A DNA stretch of 64,000 nt from Micromonospora citrea (GTDB lineage Bacteria; Actinomycetota; Actinomycetes; Mycobacteriales; Micromonosporaceae). The position numbers were made by a program, and so were the translations under genes. Positions 1 to 9,293 of this stretch are shown here, in pieces. Under the pieces are notes generated by a model. The model was not told the DNA's origin. It did no database searches and worked only from the letters and a program-made list of their open reading frames with translations. The stretch's first letter is position 1; each line of letters begins with the position of its first letter. The stretch lies in assembly GCF_900090315.1 (NCBI RefSeq), contig NZ_FMHZ01000002.1:1590501-1654500 (forward strand), written 5' to 3'.

Positions 1-402
1 GTGGCCATGGTCGACGGTCGCCCGGCGTACGCGCAGACCGTCAACGGCCGGGGCCACCCCGCCATCCCCGACCAGCTCGTCGCCCGGGGTGACGTCGTGC
101 GGTTCACCGTCGTCAACCGGAGCCTGGAAACCCACCCCTGGCACCTGCACGGGCATCCCGTGCTGATCCTGTCCCGGGACGGGACGCCGTCGACGGGCAG
201 CCCGTTGTGGATGGACACGTTCGACGTCCGGCCGGGCGAGACGTGGGAGGTCGCGTTCCGCGCCACCAATCCCGGGATCTGGATGAACCACTGCCACAAC
301 CTGCCCCACGCCCACCAGGGCATGATGCTGCGGCTTCGCTACGACGGCGTCACGACGCCGTTCGGCGACGCGCACGGCGCAAGCCCCGGCCATGGCCACT
401 GA
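1..402 (+). CDS. Multicopper oxidase, C-terminal cupredoxin domain (5' end outside window)
   Basis: This is the last 133 residues of a multicopper oxidase; the reading frame is open to the first base, so the gene starts upstream. Two copper-ligand motifs of domain 3 are visible: HPWHLHGH near residue 50 and WMNHCHN near residue 95, the HCH triad that links the type 1 and type 3 copper sites, followed by AHQGMM with the axial methionine. The His-rich tail (HGASPGHGH) ends the protein. Family members oxidise phenols, metals or cuprous ion with reduction of oxygen to water and are usually exported. The substrate cannot be told from this fragment. The family assignment is firm. Confidence 0.9.
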   Translation: MAMVDGRPAYAQTVNGRGHPAIPDQLVARGDVVRFTVVNRSLETHPWHLHGHPVLILSRDGTPSTGSPLWMDTFDVRPGETWEVAFRATNPGIWMNHCHNLPHAHQGMMLRLRYDGVTTPFGDAHGASPGHGH

Positions 403-623
403 TCCCGGCCGCGCCACCCGCCGGCTGGCGGAGCGCGCCGGACCGGCGACCTCCGCCCCGCCGCGAGTCGCACCGCCGCGGACAGCCCCGTCGCGAGCCA
501 GATCACGGCGGACAGTCCCGCGCGCCAGCCACCTGCGGCGGGCAGCGCCCCTGCCGACACGCGTCTCCGGCGCCGGTGCGCACGCCGGTCGAGTCCCACG
601 CCCACCACTTCAGGAAGAGACCG

Positions 624-2786
624 ATGAGAACTGACACTGCCCCCACGGACGGGATCCTGGCGAGACTGGCCCGGTTCTGCTACCGGCGTCGTCGCCTGGT
701 CCTCCTGACCTGGATCGCCGGCGTCGTCGCCGTGGCGTTCGTCGGCTTCGGCTACGGCGCCGCCGCCGACAACGACTACTCTGGTGGAGACTCCGACTCC
801 GCCAGGGCGCAGGTGCTGATCGAGAAGCACTTCCCCGAGCAGCGGGGGGACACGCTGACGCTCGCCGTGAAGGCGGAGAAGGGGATCGACGATCCCGCCG
901 CCCGGCGGAAGATCGAGAAGGTCATCGCCGACCTGGACGCCTCACCCGTCACCGGCCCGGTCACCTCGCCGTACCAGGACGCGAGCCTGGTGACGGCGGA
1001 CCGTCGCATCGCCCGCACGACCATCCCGCTGACCGACGTGGACGTGGCGAAGACCGACGTCAAGCCGCTGGTGGACGCGGTCAGGGACGCCTCCGGCGAC
1101 GGCGTGACGCTGGGGCTGGGCGGCGACAAGGCGGAGAAGGCCGAGACGCCCCCGCAGGGCTCGGCCGAGGGCGTGGGCCTCCTGGCGGCCGCGATCATCC
1201 TGTTCATCGCCTTCGGGTCGCTGGTGGCGATGGGCCTGCCGATCGTGACCGCGCTGCTGGGGATCCTCGGCGGCATCGCCCTGATGAAGCTGGTGGGGTA
1301 CCTGGTCCCCGCGCCGGACTTCACCGTGATCCTCGCCGCGATGGTCGGGCTCGGTGTCGGCATCGACTACGCGCTGTTCATCGTCACCCGCTACAAGGAC
1401 GTCCTGCGGGACGGCGGCGATCCCGAGAGCGCCACCGTCAAGGCGATCACCACCGCGGGCCACGCGGTGCTGTTCGCCGGCACGACGGTCGTGATCGCGC
1501 TGTTGGGCCTGATCACCATGGGACAGCGGCTGATGACCGGCGTGGCGGTCGCCACGTCGGTGATCGTGCTGGTGACGATGTTCGCCGCGGTGACCCTGCT
1601 GCCGGCGTTCCTGGGCTTCACCGGCCACCGGATCAATTCACTGCGCCTGCCCCGCCGCACGTCCCGCCGGGCGGACGGCGTCCCGTCCCGGCCGCGCCGC
1701 ACCCCGGCCGAGCGCTGGGCCCGAATGGTGCAACGCAAGCCGCTGGTCGCCGCGGTCCTGGCCACCGCGGTGCTGCTGGTGCTGGCCGCCCCCGCGCTGT
1801 CGATGCGACTGAGCCTGCCCGACGCCAGTGTCCAGCCCCGCGACAGGAGCAGCTACACCTCGCACGAGATCATTTCCGAGGGCTTCGGTCCCGGCTACGG
1901 CGCACCCATGATCTTCGCCACCCAGGTCGACTCCACCGACGCCGACCTGCGGCCCGTCGTCGAGGCGGTCAGGAGGACCGAGGGCGTCGCCTATGCCACG
2001 GAACCCCGGGTCAGCAAGGACGGGCGGGCCGCCGTCTTCATGGCCTTCCCCGAGACCGGGTACCAGGACGAGGCGACCGCCGACCTGGTGCACCGGCTCC
2101 GCGACGACGTGCTGCCCGGGGCCGGCGACGAAGAGGTCCATCTCGGCGGCCCGAACGCCGCCGCGATCGACCTCGCCGAGGACACCAGCTCGCGCCTGCC
2201 CCTGATGATCACGGTCGTCGTCGTGCTGTCCCTGCTGCTGCTGGTCGCGCTGGTCCGGTCGGTCACGATCGCGCTGCAGGCCGCCGTGATGAACCTGCTG
2301 TCGATCGGCGCCGCCTACGGCGTCCTGGTCGCGATCGTCCAGTGGGGATGGTTCGGCACTGCTCTCGGCTTCCCCACCGAGATGCCGATCACGACCTGGG
2401 TACCGATGATGATCTTCCCGGTCCTGTTCGGGCTGTCGATGGACTACGAGGTCTTCCTGATCTCGCGGGTCCGCGAGGAGTACGAGCGCACCGGCGACAC
2501 CCGCGCCGCCGTCACCGCCGGCCTGGCGGGGACCGCCAAGGTCATCACGGCCGCCGCCGCCATCATGATCGCCGTCTTCACGACCTCCCTGCTCGGCCCC
2601 GACGTCGCGGTCAAGCAGGGCGGGCTGGGGATGGCCGTCGCCGTGCTCATCGACGCCACCATCATCCGGATGGTCCTCGTTCCCGCCGTGATGGAGCTGT
2701 GCGGCAAGGCCAACTGGTGGATGCCGGGCCGGCGGAGGTCGCCCTCGGCCGCGCCGGCCCGGGTCGCGGCCGAGGTCGGCGGCTGA
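624..2786 (+). CDS. MMPL-family (RND-type) membrane transporter
   Basis: A 720-residue inner-membrane transporter of the MMPL family, proton-driven exporters of lipids or hydrophobic compounds. It has the classic duplicated layout: a membrane anchor near residues 25-45, an extracytoplasmic loop, a membrane block from about 190 to 370, a second loop, and a second membrane block from about 520 to 690. Each block carries the Asp-Tyr pair thought to act in proton relay, GIDYALF near 245 and SMDYEVF near 605. The ATG at 624 was chosen because AGGAAGAGA lies just upstream and because an RR-rich N terminus precedes the first membrane helix; the frame stays open further upstream but reads as low-complexity sequence. 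No regulator is adjacent on this strand. The cargo is unknown. Confidence 0.88.
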   Translation: MRTDTAPTDGILARLARFCYRRRRLVLLTWIAGVVAVAFVGFGYGAAADNDYSGGDSDSARAQVLIEKHFPEQRGDTLTLAVKAEKGIDDPAARRKIEKVIADLDASPVTGPVTSPYQDASLVTADRRIARTTIPLTDVDVAKTDVKPLVDAVRDASGDGVTLGLGGDKAEKAETPPQGSAEGVGLLAAAIILFIAFGSLVAMGLPIVTALLGILGGIALMKLVGYLVPAPDFTVILAAMVGLGVGIDYALFIVTRYKDVLRDGGDPESATVKAITTAGHAVLFAGTTVVIALLGLITMGQRLMTGVAVATSVIVLVTMFAAVTLLPAFLGFTGHRINSLRLPRRTSRRADGVPSRPRRTPAERWARMVQRKPLVAAVLATAVLLVLAAPALSMRLSLPDASVQPRDRSSYTSHEIISEGFGPGYGAPMIFATQVDSTDADLRPVVEAVRRTEGVAYATEPRVSKDGRAAVFMAFPETGYQDEATADLVHRLRDDVLPGAGDEEVHLGGPNAAAIDLAEDTSSRLPLMITVVVVLSLLLLVALVRSVTIALQAAVMNLLSIGAAYGVLVAIVQWGWFGTALGFPTEMPITTWVPMMIFPVLFGLSMDYEVFLISRVREEYERTGDTRAAVTAGLAGTAKVITAAAAIMIAVFTTSLLGPDVAVKQGGLGMAVAVLIDATIIRMVLVPAVMELCGKANWWMPGRRRSPSAAPARVAAEVGG

Positions 2787-2876
2787 CCCCGCCGCGAGTG
2801 GGAGGTGCGGGGGGACTCTCGGCGGTCTCCCCGCGCTCCCCCGGCCGGTCGCGGGACGCGTCGGCCCGGGCGCCGG

Positions 2877-4322
2877 TCAGGGCTGTTCCGGCTCCGCCAG
2901 GGCCGGCAGCGCGAGGCGCACGCGCAGCCCCGGCCCGCCGTCCCGGCCCGGGTGGGCGTCGGTCAGCTCGACACGCCCGCCGGCCCGCCGGACCAGCTCG
3001 CGCACGATGGCCAGGCCCAGGCCCGCGCCGCCGTCGTCGCGCGCCCGCGCGTCGTCCAGCCGGGTGAACCGGCCGAACACCCGCTCCCGGTCCGCGGCCG
3101 GGATCCCCGGCCCGTCGTCGGTCACGGTCACCAGGTGGTACGCCGCCGCGCCGTCCTCCCGGCCGGCGGCCAGCACCACCTCGGCGCGGGCGTGCCGGAC
3201 CGCGTTGTCGACCAGGTTGGCCAGGATCCGGCGCAGCTCGTCGGGGTCGCCCTCGGTCCACAGCGGGCCGGCCGGCGCGTCGAGGCGCACCGGCGGCGAC
3301 GGGTACCGGGCGGCCACCGACGCCAGCAGCGCGCCCAGCTCGACCGGGCCGGTGGCCCGCGCCGGCGGGCGCTCGTCGAGGCGGGCCAGCAGCAGCAGGT
3401 CGTCGACGAGCCGGCTGAGCCGCTCGGTGTCGGCGAGCAGGTTCGCCGTCACCGCCGTCCAGTCGGTGCGGTCGGCCAGCCGCCGGGCCACCTCCAGCTC
3501 CGTACGCATGTTGGTCAGCGGGCTGCGCAGCTCGTGGGCGGCGTCGGCGACGAACGCGCGCTGCCGGTCCCGGGCCGACTCCAGCCGGCCCAGCATCCCG
3601 TTGAGGGTGACCGCCAGCCGGTGGATCTCGTCCTGCGACGCCGGTACGGGCAACCGGCCGGCGCCGTCGCGCCCGGTGATCTCCTCCGCGCCCCGGCGCA
3701 GCGTCTCCACCGGGCGCAGGGTCGCCCCGACCACCCGCCAGGCCACGGCGGCGAGCACGGCCACCAGCGGCGGGAAGCTCACCAGCAGGATGGTCCGGAC
3801 GACGTGCGTGCTGTGCCGCGCGTCCGCCAGCGAGCGGGCCACCAGGACGGTGAGCGGGTCGGCGGCGGTGCCGGCCGGTACGGCCACCACCCGGACCGGC
3901 CCGGCCAGGTCGATCCGCTCGCCGGAGACCGTCAGCCGCTGCCGCGCGCCGACGTCGATCCGGTCGGCCGGGATCATCGGCACGAGCCGGTCGGCGTCGA
4001 TCGAGGCCGCCCGCACCCGCCCCCGCGCGTCGACCACCTGCACCCGGACCTGTCCTCCGGCCACCGGCAACGGGTCGGGCAGGGCGTCCTCGGCGGCCAG
4101 CAGCGCGACCGCGTCGGCCGTCCGGAACGCCTCGGTGTCGACGGCGCGTTGCAGCGCCCAGCCGAGCACCCCGAGCAGGACCAGCCCGCCCACGGCCAGC
4201 CCCACCGAGACGCCGAGCACCCCGACCACCATCAGCCGCCCGCGCAGCCCGAGCGCGGCCCGCAGCCGCCGCGCGCGGAGGGACCGGAGGCGATCCGAGG
4301 GGGCCCTGCCGCCGGCCGTCAT
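2877..4322 (-). CDS. Sensor histidine kinase (OmpR-partner type)
   Basis: A 481-residue membrane sensor kinase. It has two membrane helices (about 30-58 and 180-200) around a periplasmic sensor region, a HAMP segment, a HisKA box with phospho-acceptor His near 262 in ADAAHELRSPL, then the ATPase N box (NLVDNAVRHA), G1 (DDGPGIP), F (FGRF) and G2 (GAGLGLAIV). Its ATG overlaps the stop of the upstream response regulator as ATGA, so the pair is translationally coupled. The stimulus is unknown. The secreted LolA-like gene on the other side of the regulator promoter is a plausible target or partner; this is inferred from position only. Confidence 0.93.
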   Translation of the reverse strand: MTAGGRAPSDRLRSLRARRLRAALGLRGRLMVVGVLGVSVGLAVGGLVLLGVLGWALQRAVDTEAFRTADAVALLAAEDALPDPLPVAGGQVRVQVVDARGRVRAASIDADRLVPMIPADRIDVGARQRLTVSGERIDLAGPVRVVAVPAGTAADPLTVLVARSLADARHSTHVVRTILLVSFPPLVAVLAAVAWRVVGATLRPVETLRRGAEEITGRDGAGRLPVPASQDEIHRLAVTLNGMLGRLESARDRQRAFVADAAHELRSPLTNMRTELEVARRLADRTDWTAVTANLLADTERLSRLVDDLLLLARLDERPPARATGPVELGALLASVAARYPSPPVRLDAPAGPLWTEGDPDELRRILANLVDNAVRHARAEVVLAAGREDGAAAYHLVTVTDDGPGIPAADRERVFGRFTRLDDARARDDGGAGLGLAIVRELVRRAGGRVELTDAHPGRDGGPGLRVRLALPALAEPEQP

Positions 4323-4975
4323 GTGGCGAGCCGGTAGCCGGCGCCCCGGACCGTCTCCAGGCGTTCGCGGCCGATCTTGCGACGCAGGTATCCGACGTAG
4401 ACCTCGACCGCGTTGGGCGCGGTCTCGTCGCTGGCGTCCCAGACGTGGTCCAGCAGCTCGATCTTGGAGACGACCTCGCCGGGCCGACGCATCAAGTAGT
4501 CCAGCAGCGCGAACTCGCGGGCGGTCAGCGCGATCTCGGCGTCGGCCCGGGTCACCCGCCGCCGGGCCGGGTCGAGCCGCAGGTCGCCGACCGCGAGCAC
4601 CGTCGGCCGCTCGGGCGCGCCGCGACGCAGCAGGGCCCGCAGCCGGGCCAGCAGCACCACGTACGAGAAGGGCTTGGTGAGGTAGTCGTCGGCCCCGCAG
4701 TCCAGCCCGTCGGCCTGGTCGTACTCGCCGTCCTTGGCCGAGAGCATCAGCACCGGCAGCCAGTGCTCCTCGGCGCGCAGCAGGCGGACCAGCTCGTAGC
4801 CGGAGAGGCCGGGCAGCATCACGTCGAGGATCATCGCGTCGTACCCGCCGTGCCGGGCCGCGTCGAGCCCCGCCGGGCCGGTCTCCGCCACGTCCACCGC
4901 GAAGCCCTCGGCCTGCAGCCCGCGTTGCAGGGCGGACGCCAGCCGCGACTCGTCCTCCACCACCAGCAACCGCAC
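4319..4975 (-). CDS. OmpR/PhoB-family response regulator
   Basis: A 218-residue regulator. The receiver domain (1-120) has the acidic pair ED near residues 7-8, the phospho-acceptor Asp in MILDVMLPG near 51, and the KPF lysine near 101. The DNA-binding winged helix (about 125-218) ends with the typical RTVRGAGYRL-like segment. It is the first gene of a two-gene operon with the kinase (4-base overlap) and is transcribed divergently from the LolA-like gene across a 95-bp intergenic region that must hold both promoters. The family assignment is firm; the target genes are unknown. Confidence 0.95.
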   Translation of the reverse strand: MRLLVVEDESRLASALQRGLQAEGFAVDVAETGPAGLDAARHGGYDAMILDVMLPGLSGYELVRLLRAEEHWLPVLMLSAKDGEYDQADGLDCGADDYLTKPFSYVVLLARLRALLRRGAPERPTVLAVGDLRLDPARRRVTRADAEIALTAREFALLDYLMRRPGEVVSKIELLDHVWDASDETAPNAVEVYVGYLRRKIGRERLETVRGAGYRLAT

Positions 4976-5070
4976 GGCTCAAGGGTGCCACCCGCGCGCC
5001 GGTGGCCGTACCGTCGTCCTCAGCACCCTCACAGGGTCGACCGGGCAGGATGTCCACCAGGAGGTGCCAC

Positions 5071-6183
5071 ATGTCCGTCCTGAAGAGCCGTCCCGTCCTG
5101 CGGTGGCTGGTCCCGGTGACCGCCGTCGCGACCGTCATCGGCGGCGGCGCCGCGCTCGGCACGTTCGCCGCCCAGGCCGAGCCGAGCCTGCCGCCGCGTA
5201 CCGCCGCCCAACTCCTGGTCGACCTGCAGACCTCCCGGCTGGAAGGGCTCTCCGGCACGGTCGTGCAGCGCGCCGACCTGGGCCTGCCGCCGCTGGCCGG
5301 GCTGGCCGGGCTGGCCGGCGGCGACAACCTGACCAGCCTGCTGACCGGCACGCACACGCTGCGGGTCTGGCACTCCGGCCCCGACCGGCAGCGGGTCGCC
5401 CTGCTGGACACGCTCGGCGAGCGGGACATCATCCGCAACGGCCGGGACGTCTGGACCTGGGACAGCCGGACCAACTCCGCCACGCACCGCACCCTGCCGA
5501 CGGGCGACGACGAGACCGCGGCCCCCGAGTTGCCGGCCACGCCGCAGGACGCGGCCGACCGGGCCCTCGCCGCGATCGACCCCAGCACCGAGGTGAGCGT
5601 CGGCCGGTCCGCCACGGTCGCCGGGCGAGACGCGTACGAACTGGTGCTCGCGCCCCGCGACGCCGCCTCGCTGGTGCACCAGGTGCGCATCGCCATCGAC
5701 GCGCGCGAGCACGTGCCGCTGCGCTTCGAGGTGCTCGCCGACGGCAGCGACAAGCCGGCCTTCGAGATGGCCTTCACCCAGGTGTCGTACGCCCGGCCGG
5801 ACGCCGACCGGTTCACCTTCAACCCGCCGCCCGGGGTGAAGGTCACCGAGGAGACCGTCGGGGACCGCCCGGGCGGCGCGCGCAAGGCGGGCGACGGCGA
5901 GCGGCCGGACGTGCGTACCGTCGGCGAGAGCTGGGCCACCGTGGTGGTGGCGCGCCTCGACGGGGCGGGGGCGCGCGGCGGCCGGGAGCGGGCGCCGGCG
6001 GCGGGGGCCGGGTCGACCGGCGACGCCGCGGCGCTGCTCGGCGCGCTGCCCGCGGTCAGCGGCGACTGGGGCAAGGGGCGGCTGCTCACCGGAAAGCTGT
6101 TCAGCGTGCTGCTCACCGACGACGGCCGGGTGATCGCCGGAGCGGTGACGCCGGAGCGGCTCTACGAGGTCGCCAAGGGCTGA
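5071..6183 (+). CDS. Secreted LolA/RseB-fold protein
   Basis: A 370-residue exported protein. A signal peptide covers about residues 1-37 (KSRP start, a hydrophobic core, then AAQAEP). The body has the LolA/LppX/RseB type of fold, recognised by RVWHSGPDRQRVALL, GRDVWTWDS, and FEMAFTQVSYARPDADRFTFNPP. In actinobacteria such proteins are predicted to bind lipids or sense envelope state. The C terminus ends in a second small beta segment (GKLFSVLLTDDGRVIAGAV). The ATG at 5071 follows ACCAGGAGG at good spacing. It diverges from the two-component system and may be under its control. The exact function is unknown. Confidence 0.75.
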   Translation: MSVLKSRPVLRWLVPVTAVATVIGGGAALGTFAAQAEPSLPPRTAAQLLVDLQTSRLEGLSGTVVQRADLGLPPLAGLAGLAGGDNLTSLLTGTHTLRVWHSGPDRQRVALLDTLGERDIIRNGRDVWTWDSRTNSATHRTLPTGDDETAAPELPATPQDAADRALAAIDPSTEVSVGRSATVAGRDAYELVLAPRDAASLVHQVRIAIDAREHVPLRFEVLADGSDKPAFEMAFTQVSYARPDADRFTFNPPPGVKVTEETVGDRPGGARKAGDGERPDVRTVGESWATVVVARLDGAGARGGRERAPAAGAGSTGDAAALLGALPAVSGDWGKGRLLTGKLFSVLLTDDGRVIAGAVTPERLYEVAKG

Positions 6184-6200
6184 ACGAGTCGCACCTGTCC

Positions 6201-6226
6201 GGGGGTCCGCCGCACGGCGGGCCCCC
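6201..6226 (+). terminator. Hairpin terminator after LolA-like gene
   Basis: An 11-bp G/C stem (one T-G wobble) with a GCAC loop starts 17 bases after the stop codon. There is no T run, as is common for actinobacterial terminators. Confidence 0.6.
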
Positions 6227-6285
6227 GATAGTTGTGCGGGGAGGCCACGACACGCCGGCACGAGGGCCACGGCGCGCGGGCGGCG

Positions 6286-6333
<48 letters not shown>

Positions 6334-6426
6334 TAGCCGGCCGCGCGACCCGGCCGTGACGTGACCCCGACGCGCTTGGTCCGGGCACGCGGCGCGCGGT
6401 ATCTTTCTCAGTTCAGGCAACAAAAA

Positions 6427-6457
6427 GGAACGGCTCTCGAATAGCCGTTCCGAGAGC
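6427..6457 (+). promoter_or_regulatory. Leader with two mutually exclusive hairpins upstream of helD
   Basis: The short, A/T-rich leader of the HelD gene holds two overlapping inverted repeats. Hairpin A pairs GGAACGGCT (6427-6435) with AGCCGTTCC (6443-6451), 9 bp with a 7-base loop. Hairpin B pairs GCTCTCG (6433-6439) with CGAGAGC (6451-6457), 7 bp with an 11-base loop. They share bases and cannot form together. This is the arrangement of attenuators or antiterminators, or the sequence could be a doubled protein-binding palindrome. A function is inferred only. Confidence 0.5.
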
Positions 6458-6481
6458 GATGATAACCAATTGGGAGACGGC

Positions 6482-8776
6482 TTGTCAAGGCATTCCGACG
6501 ATTCCGGGGAATTGCGGCCCGACGACGAGATCGGCCGCGAACAGGAATACGTCTCGATGCTCTACCGGCGCCTCGACGGGCTGCGTGAGCAGGCGTCCCG
6601 TCGGCTGACCGAGGAGCTGCGCGCGACCGGCGGCACCCTTCAGGCCCGTTCCCAGCGCGACAGCGCGGTGCGGATGTACGCCGAACAGGTCGAGCAGTTC
6701 GCCGCCGTGGAGAACGGCCTCTGCTTCGGCCGCCTCGACACCGACGAGGGCGGTCCCCACTACATCGGCCGGATCGGCATCTTCGACACCAGCGGCGACT
6801 ACGACCCGCTGCTGATGGACTGGCGCGCCCCGGCCGCCCGCGCCTTCTACCTCGCCACGGCCGCCAACCCGCAGGGCGTACGGCGGCGGCGGCACCTGCG
6901 CACCCGGGAGCGCAAGGTGGTCGCGCTCAACGACGAGGTGCTGGACCTGGCGACCGCCTCCCCCACCGCGCACGAGGAACTCACCGGCGAGGCCTCGCTG
7001 CTCGCCGCGCTCAACGCCGGCCGGACGGGCCGGATGCGCGACATCGTCGAGACCATCCAGGCCGAGCAGGACCGCATCATCCGCGCCGACCTGCCGGGCG
7101 TGCTCGTGGTGCAGGGCGGCCCGGGCACCGGCAAGACCGCCGTGGCGCTGCACCGCGCGGCGTACCTGCTCTACACCCACCGGCAGCAGCTCTCCACCCG
7201 GGGCGTGCTCCTGGTCGGCCCGAACGCCACGTTCCTGCGCTACATCTCCCAGGTGCTCCCGGCGCTGGCCGAGACGGGCGTGCTGCTGCGTACGCAGGGC
7301 GACCTGTTCCCCGGGGTCAGCGCCCGGCGCGCCGAGACCGCCGAGACCGCCGCGCTCAAGGGCCGCGCGGTGATGGCCGACATGCTGGCCGCCGCCGTGC
7401 GGGACCGGCAGTGGGTGCCCGACGAGCCGCTGGAGATCGAGCTGCCGCAGCAGGAGGTGCTCCGGCTCGACCCGGCGACCGTCCGCGACGTCCGGGACCG
7501 GGCCCGCCGGTCGGGCCGCCCGCACAACCTGGCCCGGGCGCTGTTCGACGTCGAGATCGTCCACGCGCTCGCGGCCCAGGTCGCCGAGCGCATCGGCGCG
7601 GACCCGCTCGGCGGGGAGAACCTGCTCGACGAGGCCGACGTCGCCGAGATCCGTCGCGAGCTGCGGGAGGAGCCCGAGGTGCGGGCCGCGCTGGACCAGC
7701 TCTGGCCCGTGCTCACCCCGCAGCGCCTGCTCGCCGACCTGTACGCCTCGCCCGACCGCATCGCCGCCGCCGCGCCCATGCTCACCGACGCCGAGCGCGC
7801 CCTGCTGCGCCGCGAGCCGGGCGGCTGGACGCCGGCCGACGTGCCGCTGCTCGACGAGGCGGCCGAGCTGCTCGGCGAGGACGAGCGGGCCGCCGCCGCC
7901 CGTCGGGAGCGCATCCGGGCCATGCAGCGGGAGTACGCCGAGGGCGTGCTGGAGATCGCCCGGGGCTCCCGCTCGATCGACGTGGAGGACGAGGCCGAGG
8001 GCGGCGAGATCCTCGGTGTCACCGACCTGATCGACGCCGACCGGCTGCTGGAACGGCAGGAGGAGGTCGACCGGCTGACCACCGCGCAGCGGGCCGCGGC
8101 CGACCGGAGCTGGGCGTTCGGGCACGTGATCGTCGACGAGGCGCAGGAGCTGTCGCCGATGGCGTGGCGGCTGCTGATGCGGCGCTGCCCGAGCCGCTCG
8201 ATGACCATCGTCGGCGACGTGGCGCAGACGGGGGCGCTGGCCGGCACGCCGTCCTGGGCCGACGCGCTGGAGCCGTACGTGGCGCAGCGCTGGCGGCTGG
8301 AGGAGCTGACGGTCAGCTACCGCACCCCGGCCGAGGTCATGGCCGTCGCCGCCGAGGTGCTCGCCGAGATCGACCCGGCGCTGCGCCCGCCCCGCTCCGT
8401 ACGCTCCAGCGGGGTGCCGCCGTGGGACCGCGCGGTGGCGGCGGAGCGGCTGGCGGCCGAGGTGGTCGAGGCGGCGGCCCGGGAGGCGGCGGGCCTCGCC
8501 GACGGCCGGCTCGGGGTGATCGTGCCGGCCGGCCGGGTCGACGCGCTCGGCGGCGCGCTCACCGCCGCCCTGCCCGAGGCGGCCGTCGGCGAGCACCCGG
8601 AGCTGGAGAGCCGGGTGGTGGTGCTCACCGTCGCCCAGGCCAAGGGGCTCGAGTTCGACTCGGTCCTGCTGGTCGACCCCGACCGCATCGTCGCCGAGTC
8701 CCCGCGGGGCCGCAGCGACCTCTACGTCGCCCTCACCCGCGCCACCCAACGCCTCGGCGTCATCCGCCCCGCCTGA
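6482..8776 (+). CDS. helD: HelD-family RNA polymerase recycling ATPase (UvrD-like)
   Basis: A 764-residue superfamily 1 ATPase of the HelD/HelR type. The N-terminal coiled coil (about 10-80) is followed by the HelD-typical segment IGRIGIFD...LLMDWRAPAARAFY. Motor motifs follow in order: Walker A GGPGTGKTA near 210, VIVDEAQELSPM near 550, GDVAQ, SYRTPAEV, KGLEFDSVLLVDP near 725 and YVALTRATQRLG at the C terminus. HelD proteins pry RNA polymerase off DNA and recycle it; some actinobacterial members give rifamycin tolerance. The TTG at 6482 was chosen because GGGAGACGG sits 5 bases before it; another in-frame TTG lies at 6470. It is a single gene, convergent with the next one. Confidence 0.85.
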   Translation: MSRHSDDSGELRPDDEIGREQEYVSMLYRRLDGLREQASRRLTEELRATGGTLQARSQRDSAVRMYAEQVEQFAAVENGLCFGRLDTDEGGPHYIGRIGIFDTSGDYDPLLMDWRAPAARAFYLATAANPQGVRRRRHLRTRERKVVALNDEVLDLATASPTAHEELTGEASLLAALNAGRTGRMRDIVETIQAEQDRIIRADLPGVLVVQGGPGTGKTAVALHRAAYLLYTHRQQLSTRGVLLVGPNATFLRYISQVLPALAETGVLLRTQGDLFPGVSARRAETAETAALKGRAVMADMLAAAVRDRQWVPDEPLEIELPQQEVLRLDPATVRDVRDRARRSGRPHNLARALFDVEIVHALAAQVAERIGADPLGGENLLDEADVAEIRRELREEPEVRAALDQLWPVLTPQRLLADLYASPDRIAAAAPMLTDAERALLRREPGGWTPADVPLLDEAAELLGEDERAAAARRERIRAMQREYAEGVLEIARGSRSIDVEDEAEGGEILGVTDLIDADRLLERQEEVDRLTTAQRAAADRSWAFGHVIVDEAQELSPMAWRLLMRRCPSRSMTIVGDVAQTGALAGTPSWADALEPYVAQRWRLEELTVSYRTPAEVMAVAAEVLAEIDPALRPPRSVRSSGVPPWDRAVAAERLAAEVVEAAAREAAGLADGRLGVIVPAGRVDALGGALTAALPEAAVGEHPELESRVVVLTVAQAKGLEFDSVLLVDPDRIVAESPRGRSDLYVALTRATQRLGVIRPA

Positions 8777-8808
8777 CCCCCTCGCCCCGGCGGAGGGTGA
8801 AGGGGCGG

Positions 8809-9222
8809 TCACTCGTCGGTGAAGTCGCCGACCTGGCTGGCGGTGCCGGACTGGTCGCTGGTGGAGCCGCCCGCCGGGGTGCTCATCCCGCCGGTGGTGG
8901 CGTCGCCCGTGGTGGTCGGGGCCACCTTGCCGGGGTGCCGCTCCGGCTGCCGGGCCACCCGGCGCACGCTGGCCGGGCCGGCGGTCCCGCCGGTCGTGGT
9001 GACCGCGCCCTGCCCGCGGGTGGGGCCGCCGTCGCGCAGCACCTCCGGGTCGACCGGGACGTGGGCGGGGTCGTCCGGGTCCTCGTCCTGGATGACCCGC
9101 TGCACGTCGTTGGGGGGCACCGTCACCTCGTCCAGGGCGCCCTCGCCGTACACGCCGCCGGCGATCCGGTCCTCGGCACGGCGGGCCGCGTCCTGTGGCT
9201 TGTCGTCCTCGCGCACGTCCAT
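8809..9222 (-). CDS. Small acidic, disordered hypothetical protein
   Basis: A predicted 137-residue soluble protein with no recognised domain. It starts MDVREDDKPQDAARRAEDR and becomes rich in Asp, Glu, Pro, Thr and Gly, ending in a low-complexity Thr/Ser/Gly tail (GDATTGGMSTPAGGS). It has no signal peptide or membrane helix. The start at 9222 was chosen because GAGG lies just upstream; the frame remains open further upstream but there it only translates the 18/19-bp tandem repeat. It converges with helD. Whether it is expressed is uncertain, but the charge pattern of the first 80 residues looks like real protein. Confidence 0.55.
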   Translation of the reverse strand: MDVREDDKPQDAARRAEDRIAGGVYGEGALDEVTVPPNDVQRVIQDEDPDDPAHVPVDPEVLRDGGPTRGQGAVTTTGGTAGPASVRRVARQPERHPGKVAPTTTGDATTGGMSTPAGGSTSDQSGTASQVGDFTDE

Positions 9223-9293
9223 CACCTCGCAGAGAGTGTCGGTCTGCACCGCGTGCCCGACGACCGGCCCGGCAAACCACGCCGCCCCGGCCC

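Noticed and set aside
207-623. N-terminal extension of the MMPL protein
   Set aside because: The stretch overlaps the multicopper oxidase end and reads as Arg/Pro-rich noise; a good ribosome site and ATG lie at 624.
2877-6116. A continuous 1079-residue minus frame through the kinase and the divergent gene
   Set aside because: Only the last 481 residues are kinase; the rest overlaps the response regulator and LolA-like gene in other frames. A proper start with ATGA overlap exists at 4322.
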